From an uncultured Pseudorhodobacter sp. (GTDB lineage: Bacteria; Pseudomonadota; Alphaproteobacteria; Rhodobacterales; Rhodobacteraceae), in NCBI GenBank assembly GCA_937910975.1, contig CALEMZ010000433.1, positions 1 through 17,745 of the forward strand: DNA of 17,745 bases, in the 5' to 3' direction. The position numbers and the translations under genes are program-made. Shown here in pieces: positions 7,142-16,300 of the stretch. Each line of letters starts with the position of its first letter. The stretch's first letter is position 1. A model generated the notes under the pieces. That model saw nothing but the letters and a program-made list of their open reading frames with translations. It was not told the DNA's origin and did not search any database.

Positions 7142-8392
7142 ATGCGGATAATCCACCATCTGATTGTATGGTGCTTCGGCGCAGGTGCGGCTTTTGCCGC
7201 GCCCATTGACCAGCCCACGCGCTTTTTGGGCCAAGCAGGGGCAAGCATGACCGATATTACCACAGTGGCTGATACTCAGGGGCTACAACGCTGGATCGCG
7301 GATTTTCGTCGGCGCGCGGCGGCTACGGGTATCTCAGGCACCGTGCTGGATCAGGCTTTGACGGGCCTTTCCTATGACGCAGATGTTGTTCGGCGCGATC
7401 GGAACCAGTCGGAATTTACCAAAACGATCTGGGATTATCTTGATAGTGCCGCATCAGACGCGCGGGTCGAAAATGGCAAAGTCGCGTTGAATAAACATGC
7501 AGGCGTGCTGCAAAAGATCGAAAACCGTTATGGCGTGGAAAAAGAGATCGTCGCCGCGATCTGGGGGCTGGAAAGTGCATACGGGACGTTTCGCGGTTCG
7601 GTGCCCACGATCCAATCGTTGGCAACCTTGGCCTATGATGGCCGCCGTGCCGCTTTCTTTGAAGGGGAGTTGCTTGCCGCACTCAAGATCTTACAATCAG
7701 GCGATACGGTTGCCGCCAAAATGCAAGGCAGTTGGGCCGGTGCCATGGGCCATACGCAATTCATGCCAACATCCTATCTAGCCTATGCCGTGGATTTTGA
7801 CGGTGACGGAAAACGCAATATCTGGGGTGATGACCCGACGGATGCGCTGGCCTCTGCGGCTGCCTATCTGGCCGGATTTGGCTGGAGAAAAGGCATGCCT
7901 TGGGGGCTTGAGATTACTTTGCCCGATGGGTTCGACTATGATCTGAGCGGGGAACGCGTGAAAAAACCCGTGGCCGAATGGCAGGCGATGGGCATCCGCA
8001 CGGCACAAGGGAAAGACCTTTCTGACCATGGTGCTGCGTCGGTCTTGCTGCCGGGGGGCGCGCGCGGTGCGGCCTTTCTGATCTTTGCGAATTTTCAGGT
8101 CATTGAGCGTTATAACACTGCCGACGCCTATGTGATCGCTGTTGGCCATCTCGCTGATCGCCTGCGCGGTGCGGCACCCTTCAAGGCGGCGTGGCCCCGT
8201 GACCTTCGCGCGCTAAGCTTTGACGAGCGCATTGAGATGCAAGAGCGTTTGACCAAATCGGGTTTTGATACATTGGGTGTCGATGGAAAAATTGGCCCAA
8301 ACACCATCGCGGCGGTTAAGGCCTTTCAGCGGGCGAAAGGGCTGGTTTCGGATGGGTATCCCAGCTTGGATATTCTAGGGCGCTTGCGCTGA
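7142..8392 (+). CDS. Secreted lytic murein transglycosylase (MltB-type) with peptidoglycan-binding domain
   Basis: I choose the ATG at 7142, which follows AGGGCAGG and opens a signal peptide (MRIIHHLIVW, hydrophobic to about residue 19, cleavage near AFA/A). An in-frame TTG at 7085 would put a charged extension ahead of it. The 416-residue protein is a family-3 (MltB, SLT_2) transglycosylase. It cleaves the MurNAc-GlcNAc bond to leave 1,6-anhydro-MurNAc ends. Catalytic Glu144 sits in IWGLESAYG. Other conserved segments are GSWAGAMGHTQFMPTSY and VDFDGDGKRNIW, the last EF-hand-like. The C-terminal 60 residues (GVDGKIGPNTIAAVKAFQ) form a PG_binding_1 domain. No lipobox cysteine is present at the signal cleavage site, so the protein should be soluble in the periplasm, unlike E. 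coli MltB. Confidence 0.94.
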   Translation: MRIIHHLIVWCFGAGAAFAAPIDQPTRFLGQAGASMTDITTVADTQGLQRWIADFRRRAAATGISGTVLDQALTGLSYDADVVRRDRNQSEFTKTIWDYLDSAASDARVENGKVALNKHAGVLQKIENRYGVEKEIVAAIWGLESAYGTFRGSVPTIQSLATLAYDGRRAAFFEGELLAALKILQSGDTVAAKMQGSWAGAMGHTQFMPTSYLAYAVDFDGDGKRNIWGDDPTDALASAAAYLAGFGWRKGMPWGLEITLPDGFDYDLSGERVKKPVAEWQAMGIRTAQGKDLSDHGAASVLLPGGARGAAFLIFANFQVIERYNTADAYVIAVGHLADRLRGAAPFKAAWPRDLRALSFDERIEMQERLTKSGFDTLGVDGKIGPNTIAAVKAFQRAKGLVSDGYPSLDILGRLR

Positions 8393-8440
8393 GCAGGGGG
8401 CGAATAGGCATGGAAAACATCCCTAGCCGCCACCTGATTA

Positions 8441-8459
8441 GCGCCACTGTTCGTGGAGC
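8441..8459. terminator. Weak stem-loop between convergent genes
   Basis: GCGCCAC and GTGGAGC flank a five-base loop, with one mismatch, between the stop of the lytic transglycosylase gene and the stop of the aldo/keto reductase remnant. No T-run follows on either strand, so a factor-independent terminator is only a possibility. Confidence 0.22.
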
Positions 8460-8470
8460 GATGCTAAACG

Positions 8471-9262
8471 TTACTCAGCGGAAGAGCGCGCCCAGAGATT
8501 GATGCCTTCGTCCGACGAGATGCGGTCAATCTCAACCAATTCCGCTTCCGTGAACGCGAGGTTGCCAATCGCACCGGCGCAATCGACAATCTGTTCGGGC
8601 TTGGATGCGCCGATCAGTGCCGTGGTAATGCCGCCGCCGCGCAAAACCCAAGCGATCGCCATTTGTGCCAGCGTTTGCCCGCGCGCCTGCGCCATGGCGT
8701 CCAAAGCGCGCACGGAGGCAAGCGCGCTTTCGCTAATGGTCGCCGGGTTCAGCGATTTGCCCTGCGCCGCACGGCTGCCTTCGGGAATGCCACCCAGATA
8801 TTTCTTGGTCAGGATACCTTGAGCCAAAGGCGTAAAGGCAATTGAGCCAACGCCAAGCTCGGCCAGCGTTTCCTTCAAGCCGTCTTTTTCTACCCAACGA
8901 TTCAACAGGTTATAACTGGGCTGGTGGATGACACAGGGCGTACCAAGTTCGCGCAAAATCGCGACCGCTTCGCGCGTGCGTTTGGAGTTATAGCTGGAAA
9001 TACCAACATAAAGCGCGCGGCCAGAGCGGACGATGTGATCCAGCGCGCCCATGGTTTCTTCTAGCGGGGTTTCCGGGTCAAAACGGTGGGAATAGAAGAT
9101 ATCGACATAATCCAGCCCCATCCGCTTCAGCGATTGGTCGCAAGAGGCAATCAGATATTTACGGCTGCCAAATTCGCCGTAAGGGCCCGGCCACATGTTG
9201 TAGCCCGCCTTTGACGAAATGATCAGCTCATCCCGATAGCCTTTGAAATCTGTCGCGAGGAT
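8471..9262 (-). pseudogene. Aldo/keto reductase, 5'-truncated (YghZ/GSP14-like)
   Basis: The minus-strand reading from about 9262 to the TAA at 8473-8471 gives 263 residues that match the C-terminal three quarters of YghZ-type aldo/keto reductases, which reduce L-glyceraldehyde 3-phosphate with NADPH. Conserved blocks include YRDELIISSKAGY, MWPGPYGEFGSRKYL, SLKRMGLDYVDIFYSHR, IHQPSYNLLNRW and ALIGASKPEQI. Homologues are about 330-350 residues. Missing here are roughly the first 80: the start, the first strands of the barrel and the catalytic Asp and Tyr; Lys in SSKAGY and His in YSHR remain. Beyond residue ILATDF the frame runs on into antisense sequence of the ASPIC gene, creating a 505-codon ORF (8471-9988) that I regard as artefactual. 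No ribosome binding site supports a new start. Confidence 0.85.
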
Positions 9263-10060
9263 AACCCCCTTTCCCCCTATGCCGAGGCCGAGTGGCCGCG
9301 CTTTTCGCTGTGGGGAATGGGCATCGCAAGCCGCGACATTACTGCGGACGGTTTGCCCGAGGTTATGATGACATCCATGGGCGACCAGCTTTTGCAATTT
9401 AACCGCGGCGAGGGCAGGCTGGAAAACGCGCCTTTCGCATTGGGAACATATGCGCATCGGCCCTATATTGGCGATGATGGTCGGCCGAGTACGGGCTGGC
9501 ATGCCGAATTTGGCGACATCGACAATGATGTGCGTGATGATCTGTTCATCGCTAAGGGAAACGTCGATCAGATGCCATCCAACGCCCTGCATGACCCGAA
9601 CAACCTTCTTATGCAGGGCGCTGATGGTGTTTTCGTTGAAAAAGGGGAGAGCGCAGGGATTGCCACGACAGAAAGGTCGCGTGGTGCAGGACTGGTGGAT
9701 TTGAATGCGGATGGGCGGCTGGATATTGTGGTCGTCAATCGCCGCGCGCCTTTGGAAATCTGGGAGAATGCGACGCCAAGCACCGGAAACTGGCTTGCCG
9801 TTGCTTTGCGGGGCGATGATGGCAATACGCAAGGCGTTGGTGCCTGGGTGGAGCTGCGCAGCAATAACCGCGTCCAATCGCGCGAGGTGACCGTGGGGGG
9901 AGGCCATGCCTCGGGCCAAGCGGTGCCGTTGCATTTTGGCCTTGGTGCCGAAACCCTTGCAGAAGTGCGGGTTATTTGGCCGGGTCACCCGCCGACCGAC
10001 TGGTTTGAGGTGGCCGCTGGCAAAACGGTGGCCTTTGGCCCCAATGGCCCTATCGAATAA
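9257..10060 (+). pseudogene. CRTAC1-type FG-GAP / ASPIC-UnbV protein, 5'-truncated
   Basis: The plus frame is family-like from about 9257 (EDNPLSPYAEAEWPRFSLWG) to the TAA at 10058-10060, 267 residues. It contains two FG-GAP/VCBS calcium-loop-like motifs, FGDIDNDVRDDLFIA and LVDLNADGRLDIVVVN. The C-terminal ASPIC/UnbV domain (about 175-260) has AVALRGDDGNTQGVGAWVEL, EVTVGGGHASGQ and FGLG. Complete family members are exported proteins of roughly 500-650 residues; here the signal peptide and the first repeats are missing. The open frame extends upstream only to 9215 through antisense aldo/keto reductase sequence. The ATG at 9317 is internal and lacks a ribosome binding site of note, so I treat this as a remnant or one side of a misjoin. 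It converges on the cytochrome c peroxidase gene with five bases between. Confidence 0.8.
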
Positions 10061-10065
10061 CCGCC

Positions 10066-11391
10066 TTACCGATCAATGGGTAGACCGCTTGGCACCGCGT
10101 CAGGAAGCCCCATGCGGCCTGCAATGGCTGTCGGGTCCGTGAGCGAATCCAAAAAGGCCAATATGGCCGCGATCTCATCTTCACTAAGGTCTTGCGCGGG
10201 CTGGTGAACGGCCGCCGCAATCGCTTCAACCTCAGCCTCGTCATGGGTTATCGCCCAGTCATCCTTTGACGGCGTAAACGCGGGCAAAACCGCCTGTGGC
10301 GTATAGGTTTTCAGGCCTTTGGCGGGGGCCGCGTGATGGATGACGAAGGCCCGAAGGTCTGAATGGGCGCCAGCGTGGCCATAAGGCCCTGTTGCGGTGA
10401 TGTTTCTAAGCGAGGGGGTGCGAAAGGCATAGGTATCTTGCGCCCGGTTGGTGACGCGCATCCGGCCAACATCCCGCTGGTGTGTCTCAAAACGCTCCGC
10501 CTTGCCGGGGCCAAGCTGTGGGCTTCCCATGGCGTTAAACCCTTGATCTGTAAGCAAAGGCCCTGAATGGCAGGTTCCGCAACTGGCCCTGCCATAGAAC
10601 AGATCTGCGCCTTTGGCGGCCAATGGGGGCAGGGGGGCCTCATCACGCAGCCATGCATCAAAAGGCGCGCTGTCGGATCGCCATTCAACACTCGCAAAAG
10701 CGGCAAGCGCGTTGGAAATGTCGGTGAAATGAATGGGGCGGCCGGATTCTATTTCCGGATAAACAGTCTCGAACATGGCCTGATATGCGGCGATCGCGGC
10801 GATCCTTGCTGCAATCCGCTCCCAAGCGCCATCAGGGCCGGTTAATTGCCCGGTGCGCACTGCCTTGGCGATTTCATTCTCGGAATAATGGCCTGCCATT
10901 TCATCGGGCGAGAGCACCGGAAACATGCTTTGCGCCGAAAGCAGGGACGCAAAGCCGCTCACCATTTCATCTTCCAGAGGGGTCCGAAAGCCGGTGGTGC
11001 GGGTTGGATCTGCCTCTATCCGGCCGTCGTGAAAAATGGTGCGCAGGTCAAGAATACCAAGGTTGAACAATCCCGGCGCATTGCGCGGAATACGTTGCTC
11101 GGGCAGGTTATCCGGGTTGCCCCGGCGCGCTGGCCCAAGCCCTGTCCCACCCTCACCCAAGGAAAGGGAAACGCCGTCCCCCGTGCCAAAGCGCGGGTGA
11201 TGGCAGGTGCCACACGAAATGTTACGGTTTCCCGACAATTCAGCATCCCAAAACAGCAATTGGCCAAGACGGACCTCTTGCTCGGAATGGGGCCTGAAAT
11301 CGCTGTCCTGAAGCGGTTGCGGGCGGTTTTCCGCAAAAAGCGGGCCCCCAAATGCAGCGAGCAGAACAAGCAAAGACAGGTTGAGTTTCAT
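10066..11391 (-). CDS. Periplasmic di-heme cytochrome c peroxidase family protein
   Basis: I choose the ATG at 11391-11389, preceded by GGAGGATGTG, over the longer reading to 11481. The 441-residue product begins with a signal peptide (MKLNLSLLVLLAAFGG, cleavage near LFA/E). Two covalent haem sites, CGTCH at Cys60-Cys63-His64 and CGTCH at Cys271-Cys274-His275, are spaced as in the CcpA/MauG superfamily. Conserved context includes LGQLLFWDAELSGNRNISC around the first haem and FRTPSLRNITATGPYGHAG after the second. Members reduce hydrogen peroxide with electrons from small cytochromes or oxidise protein substrates; which applies here cannot be told. Length exceeds classical CcpA (about 320-350). 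The gene faces the ASPIC-UnbV remnant, and pairing of the two families is suggestive of a shared role but unproven. Confidence 0.92.
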   Translation of the reverse strand: MKLNLSLLVLLAAFGGPLFAENRPQPLQDSDFRPHSEQEVRLGQLLFWDAELSGNRNISCGTCHHPRFGTGDGVSLSLGEGGTGLGPARRGNPDNLPEQRIPRNAPGLFNLGILDLRTIFHDGRIEADPTRTTGFRTPLEDEMVSGFASLLSAQSMFPVLSPDEMAGHYSENEIAKAVRTGQLTGPDGAWERIAARIAAIAAYQAMFETVYPEIESGRPIHFTDISNALAAFASVEWRSDSAPFDAWLRDEAPLPPLAAKGADLFYGRASCGTCHSGPLLTDQGFNAMGSPQLGPGKAERFETHQRDVGRMRVTNRAQDTYAFRTPSLRNITATGPYGHAGAHSDLRAFVIHHAAPAKGLKTYTPQAVLPAFTPSKDDWAITHDEAEVEAIAAAVHQPAQDLSEDEIAAILAFLDSLTDPTAIAGRMGLPDAVPSGLPIDR

Positions 11392-11561
11392 CACATCCTC
11401 CGTTGTGCAGATTAAGCAGAAACGCGGCAGGAACGGAACGCAAAAAAAGTGGCTTGTTGTTGCCGAGGCGCGGCGGCTCACTTTTTCGTTTCGTTGTATG
11501 TTCCCTGTTGAAATGCCATAGATATAGGGGGGAAATGTAGAAATAGAGACGTGAGTAGGGA
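11392..11561. promoter_or_regulatory. Divergent promoter region, cytochrome c peroxidase / tamA, with spaced inverted repeat
   Basis: These 170 bases must carry the promoters of the minus-strand peroxidase gene and of plus-strand tamAB. An exact inverted repeat, AAAAAGTG at 11444-11451 and CACTTTTT at 11479-11486, encloses 27 bases that include a small GCCG/CGGC stem. It could be an operator or an A/T-flanked bidirectional hairpin. A loose promoter-like pair for tamA is TTGTAT at 11494-11499 with AT-rich CATAGATATA at 11517-11526, but spacing to a good -10 is poor. The peroxidase gene has a strong GGAGG just upstream of its ATG. The tamA start has only AGGGA directly abutting the ATG. Confidence 0.35.
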
Positions 11562-13370
11562 ATGCGGCGACAGGGCTACAAATGGCTGGGTTTTGCGGCG
11601 CTCGTCTTGGGTGCAGGACTGCTTACCTCCATCCCGGCCAAAGCCTTGGACTCGATCGACTTCAAGGTTGTTGGCGGCGATTTTCCCGCTGAAAAGGCGT
11701 TACGTTCGGCCTCGCTTTTGTTGGTCGCGCAGGCACAGGGTGCCAACAATGCCCAAGACCTTTTCGCGACCGCGCGGGCCGAGTATGGCCGTTTGTTGGG
11801 CGCGCTCTATGCGATGGGGCGTTACTCCGGCGTAATTGAAATACGGATCGACGGGCGCGAAGCAGCCTCTATTCCGGCTTTGGATGCGCCCGACACTATT
11901 CGCAACATTACACTTCGCATCGATCCTGGCCCTGTATTCACCTTTTCCAAAGCGAATATTTTTCCGCTTGCGGCTGGAACAGAACTCCCCAAAGCCTACC
12001 GTGTTGGCGAAGTGGCCCAAAGCGAAGCCATTTCAAATGCAGCCTCTGCGGCCGTGGACGGGTGGCGCGCAATTGGTCATGCCAAGGCCGAAGTGACCGG
12101 GCAAGACATAACCGCAGACCACCGCGCGGCAAAGCTAGCCGCCGAGTTGCAGGTTGCCGCGGGGCCGCGCTTGCTGTTCGGTGAGTTGGCCGTAAGCGGC
12201 CACAAGCGGATGGAACTTAACCGGATCATCAAAATCGCGGGTCTTCCGACGGGTGAGCAATTCAGCCCAAAAGAGCTGGAAGACGCTGCAGAGCGGTTGC
12301 GGCGGACAGGTATTTTCCGGTCCGTCGCGTTGATCGAAGACGAGGTCGTTACGGCACCGGATACTCTTGGGATTACAGCAAAGCTGCTCGAAGAAAAGCC
12401 GCGCCGCTATAGCATTGGTGCTGAAGTGGCCAGCAGCGAGGGGGCTAAGCTCAGTGGGTATTGGCTGCACCGCAATCTGCTTGGCGGTGGTGAGCGGTTC
12501 AAGGTTGAGGGTGAAATTGCACAGATCGGCGCGCAAAGCAGCGGCGTCGATTATTTGTTGGGATTCTCGATTGCCCGCCCGGCAACCCTAAGCGCTGACA
12601 CAACGGGCACCGCATTCTTTCGGATCGGCCATGAAAATGAGGCTGATTTCAGTCAAGATTACATCGAGACGGGGATCGGATTTACCCATTTTGTTTCGCG
12701 GGAAATGACCGCTCGGATCGGCCTTGAATATGCCCAGTATCGCGTAAAATACCCCAGCAGCAATCTTGATTTTCGTAACTTGTCGTTGCCCGTTGGCATC
12801 AATTGGGACAAACGAAACTCAAACACCGACGCGACGCAGGGCTTTTACATTGATGCGGAAACGGAGCCGTTCTTGGGCTTTGGCACAACGGATTCGGGCT
12901 TGAAGTTTGAGTTGGACGCGCGGGCCTATCGCGGATTTGGCGCGAATGATCGATTTACGATTGCAGGTCGATTTCAAGCAAAGAGCATCATTGGCGCAAA
13001 CATCGACAGGCTGCCACCAGACTTCCTTTTCTACTCGGGCGGCGGCGGCACGGTTCGCGGCCAAGCCTACCAATCTTTGGGGTTTACCTCAACGGTCACG
13101 GGCCAGCGTAGTGGTGGAACCGGCTTTTTGGGGATTTCAGTTGAGATGCGGGCAAAAGTTACCGAAAGTATTGGCCTTGTCGGGTTTGCAGACTTTGGCC
13201 AGATATCCAGCGATGGGTTGTTTGGTGGCCAAACCGCAAGCCATGCCGGGGCAGGGTTTGGCCTGCGTTACGCAACGGGCTTTGGCCCTATCCGGCTTGA
13301 TATCGGGGCTCCCGTTTCCGGGGGGGGCAAAACCCCCCAAGTCTATATTGGTATAGGGCAGGCCTTTTGA
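11562..13370 (+). CDS. tamA: TamA, outer-membrane BamA-superfamily translocation/assembly protein
   Basis: This 602-residue protein is slightly longer than E. coli TamA (577). A signal peptide (FAALVLGAGLLTSIPAKA, cleavage near AKA/L) leads into a periplasmic region of about 280 residues consistent with three POTRA domains. The last of these is seen in LLFGELAVSGHKRM and PKELEDAAERLRRTGIFRSV. The C-terminal half is a 16-strand Omp85 barrel. The barrel signature VRG is at 498-500 in SGGGGTVRGQAYQ, and the protein ends in aromatic Phe (GIGQAF), as expected for Bam-dependent barrels. With TamB it forms the TAM complex, implicated in outer-membrane protein insertion and in lipid transport between the two membranes. 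An in-frame stop lies two codons upstream of the ATG, so this start is the only one available despite a ribosome binding site that abuts it. The stop overlaps tamB. Confidence 0.94.
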   Translation: MRRQGYKWLGFAALVLGAGLLTSIPAKALDSIDFKVVGGDFPAEKALRSASLLLVAQAQGANNAQDLFATARAEYGRLLGALYAMGRYSGVIEIRIDGREAASIPALDAPDTIRNITLRIDPGPVFTFSKANIFPLAAGTELPKAYRVGEVAQSEAISNAASAAVDGWRAIGHAKAEVTGQDITADHRAAKLAAELQVAAGPRLLFGELAVSGHKRMELNRIIKIAGLPTGEQFSPKELEDAAERLRRTGIFRSVALIEDEVVTAPDTLGITAKLLEEKPRRYSIGAEVASSEGAKLSGYWLHRNLLGGGERFKVEGEIAQIGAQSSGVDYLLGFSIARPATLSADTTGTAFFRIGHENEADFSQDYIETGIGFTHFVSREMTARIGLEYAQYRVKYPSSNLDFRNLSLPVGINWDKRNSNTDATQGFYIDAETEPFLGFGTTDSGLKFELDARAYRGFGANDRFTIAGRFQAKSIIGANIDRLPPDFLFYSGGGGTVRGQAYQSLGFTSTVTGQRSGGTGFLGISVEMRAKVTESIGLVGFADFGQISSDGLFGGQTASHAGAGFGLRYATGFGPIRLDIGAPVSGGGKTPQVYIGIGQAF

Positions 13371-16300
13371 TGCGTGCAATCTGGTTTGCCATAGTATTTC
13401 TGCTCGCGCTGCCCTTCACGGCTGCCGCGCAAGACGATCGGGATGCGCTGACGGCCTTTTTGGAAGACAACCTCTCTGGCGCGGGGCGCCAAGTCACGGT
13501 GACCGGGTTTAGCGGCGCGTTTTCTGCGCGGGCCGAAATGGAGAGCCTGAGTATCGCTGACTCTGAAGGGGTTTGGCTGACGCTCAACAATGTGGTTCTT
13601 GATTGGAGCCGTGCATCCTTGTTGCGCGGCGTTGTCGATATTACGGAATTGCTTGCAGATGAGGTGATCGTAGCGCGCAAACCGATCGCCGAGGCCACTG
13701 GCGTGCCGGCCCCCGAAGCGACGGGGTTCGCGTTACCCGAACTGCCGGTATCGGTAAGCATCAAGAAACTGGTCGCCAAGCGCATTCAACTTGGCCCCTC
13801 AATTCTTGGGCAAAGTTTTGAAGGATCGCTGGAAGCGTCGGCCAATCTGGAAGGTGGCCAAGGCAATGCAGAGTTGCGCTTGCTGCGCACCGATGCAGGT
13901 CCGAATGCCAGCCTCGGCCTCAAGGCGGGCTATGCCAATCTGTCGCGTGAACTGGCGATTGATCTTGAACTGACCGAAGATCCGGGTGGCATTGCCGCAA
14001 CGCTTTTGGATTTGCCCGGCACCCCATCTGTGACGCTGACAATCGCTGGTGCAGGGCCATTGGATGACTTTGCCGCCAAGATGGACCTGCGCACCGATGG
14101 CGCAGAACGGTTACGGGGTGATGTTACTCTGAAAGGGCAGGAAGGCGGCGCCCAAAAGTTTCAACTGGCCTTGGATGGGGACATCGCGCCGCTTTTCCTA
14201 CCAGATTATGCCGCGTTCTTTGGCTCCGCGGTGGGGTTGAAGGCTGAGGGTCTTCGCAGCCAGTCTGGTCAGGTGGATTTGACCGCGCTTCGCCTCAACA
14301 CGCGCGCTTTGGTTCTTGATGGGGCAGCGACAATCGCTGCTGATGGGCTGCCGCAGAGGTTTTCTTTGGTCGGTCGCCTTGGTTTGCCGGATGGGACACC
14401 GGTCCTGCTTCCCTTGGGGGGAGGGGGTGAAGCCCGTGTTGCCTCTGTCGATCTGAAAATTGGCTTTGATGCCGCAAAAGGCGATGGCTGGTCTGCTGCG
14501 ATAAGCCTGACGGGGCTGCAACGAGACGATGTTGCGCTTGCGCAGGCCAGTATGACCGGCTCTGGGCGCATCAATCGCCGTGCAGGCAAAGGTGGCCCAA
14601 TCGTTGGCGGCACCGTGAAATTTGACGCGCAAGGGGTTATGCCGCGTGATCGTGCGATTGCAGAGGCGCTCGGCTCTGATTTTGACGGCAAGCTGATCTT
14701 TGATTGGCAAAAGGGCGGGGTTGGTTTGCGCATCGGCAGGCTTGAGCTGTTTGAAGCGGGTTACAATATCGTCACCTCGGCCCGCATCGGGGATGTTGAA
14801 AGCGGGTTCCGGCTGCGCGGGAGCGTTGACGCGCGTTATGAGGATTTGTCCCGCCTGTCTTCTCTCGCCGGGCGGAAAATTGGCGGGGCAGGGACGCTCA
14901 GCATCTCAGGGCAGGCAAATCCTTTGGGGGGAGAGTTTGATGCGGCCGGCCGCGTAAGTGGCTCCGATATTCGTGTTGGTGTGGCAGAGGTGGACAATCT
15001 GCTCACGGGTGCATCAACCATCGAATTTGCGGTCGGGCGGTCTACAAAGGGGACGTTCTTGCGCAAGCTTGATATCAACGCGCAAGATTTGACGGTGGCG
15101 GTCTCGGGCAAGCTTGCGAGCGACGGCAGTGATTTGAAAGGGACGTTGCGCTTTGCGAACCTTGAAACCTTAGGGCCAGATTATCGCGGCAGCCTTACCG
15201 CAGACGCAACCTTTTCCGGCACGCCGACTTTGGGCCGCATTACTTTGGATGGTCTGGCCGAAGGTTTGATGATCGGCCGAAGGCAAGCTGACGCCCTGAC
15301 CTCTGGTCAAAGCCGGCTGTCGATTGAGATTGGATTGCGCGGAAACAGGCTTGAGATTGCGAAGGCTGAAATTGGCAACGCGCAGATAAATGCCGCTCTG
15401 CTTGGCTATTATGACCCAATCAGAAGTGATCTGACGGCGAATATTGCCCTGCCAAGCCTGACGCCTTTGGGCGTCAATTATCACGGCGCGCTCTCCATGC
15501 AAGTAAAAGCGACGGGCACTGCTGACGTTGGTCGGGTCGAATTTGCAGGGCAAGGCAATGATTTGGCCTTGGGAAATACAGAGGCGGACCGCCTTTTGGC
15601 AGGCCAAAGCACCCTTCAAGCGGCGGTCAATTTCCGCAATCGGCGGCTTGTTATCGAATCTGCTACCCTCTCAAATCCGCAAATTACGGCCGATGCTACG
15701 GGGAGGATCACGGATGACGTCCGACGGGTTCAGTTGCAGGCCAAACTGACAAATCTGGCGCTGCTAGTGCCTGATTTTCCGGGCGTGGTAAGCATTGCGG
15801 GAACGTTGTCAGAGGGTGGAGATGGCATCACACTGGATTTGGCGGGCACCGGGCCGGGCGGCATTGATGCGCGCGTATCGGGCCGTCTCGCCGCCAATAT
15901 GCGTAGTGCCGATCTTGCCATCAGCGGGACAGCTCAGGCCGCACTTGCCGATGCCTTCCTTGGTGAACGGTCCATATCGGGCCAAACTCAGTTTGATTTA
16001 CGGCTGAATGGCCCCTTGGAATTGTCATCATTGTCGGGCCGGGCAACGCTTAGCAATGGGCGCTTCTCCGCCCCGAACCTGCCGTTCGGGCTTCAAGAAA
16101 TACAATCATCCGTGACGCTGGGCGCAAACGCCGCGCAGCTAAGTATGACATCGTCGCCTAGCACGGGTGGAACCTTCGGGGTGGAAGGCCGCATCGGCCT
16201 GGCGGCCCCCAACATTGCGGATTTGCGTATCGGCCTGCGGAACATCATCTTGAAGGACCCGGAACTCTATGAAGTTTTGTTGGGCGGAGAGGTAACGGTT

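Noticed and set aside
6498..7244. 248-codon minus-strand frame over the rnr/transglycosylase boundary
   Set aside because: Antisense to rnr and to the signal peptide of the next gene; no family similarity.
10846..11415. 189-codon plus-strand frame opposite the cytochrome c peroxidase gene
   Set aside because: Antisense to a gene with two intact haem motifs; basic, low-quality composition.
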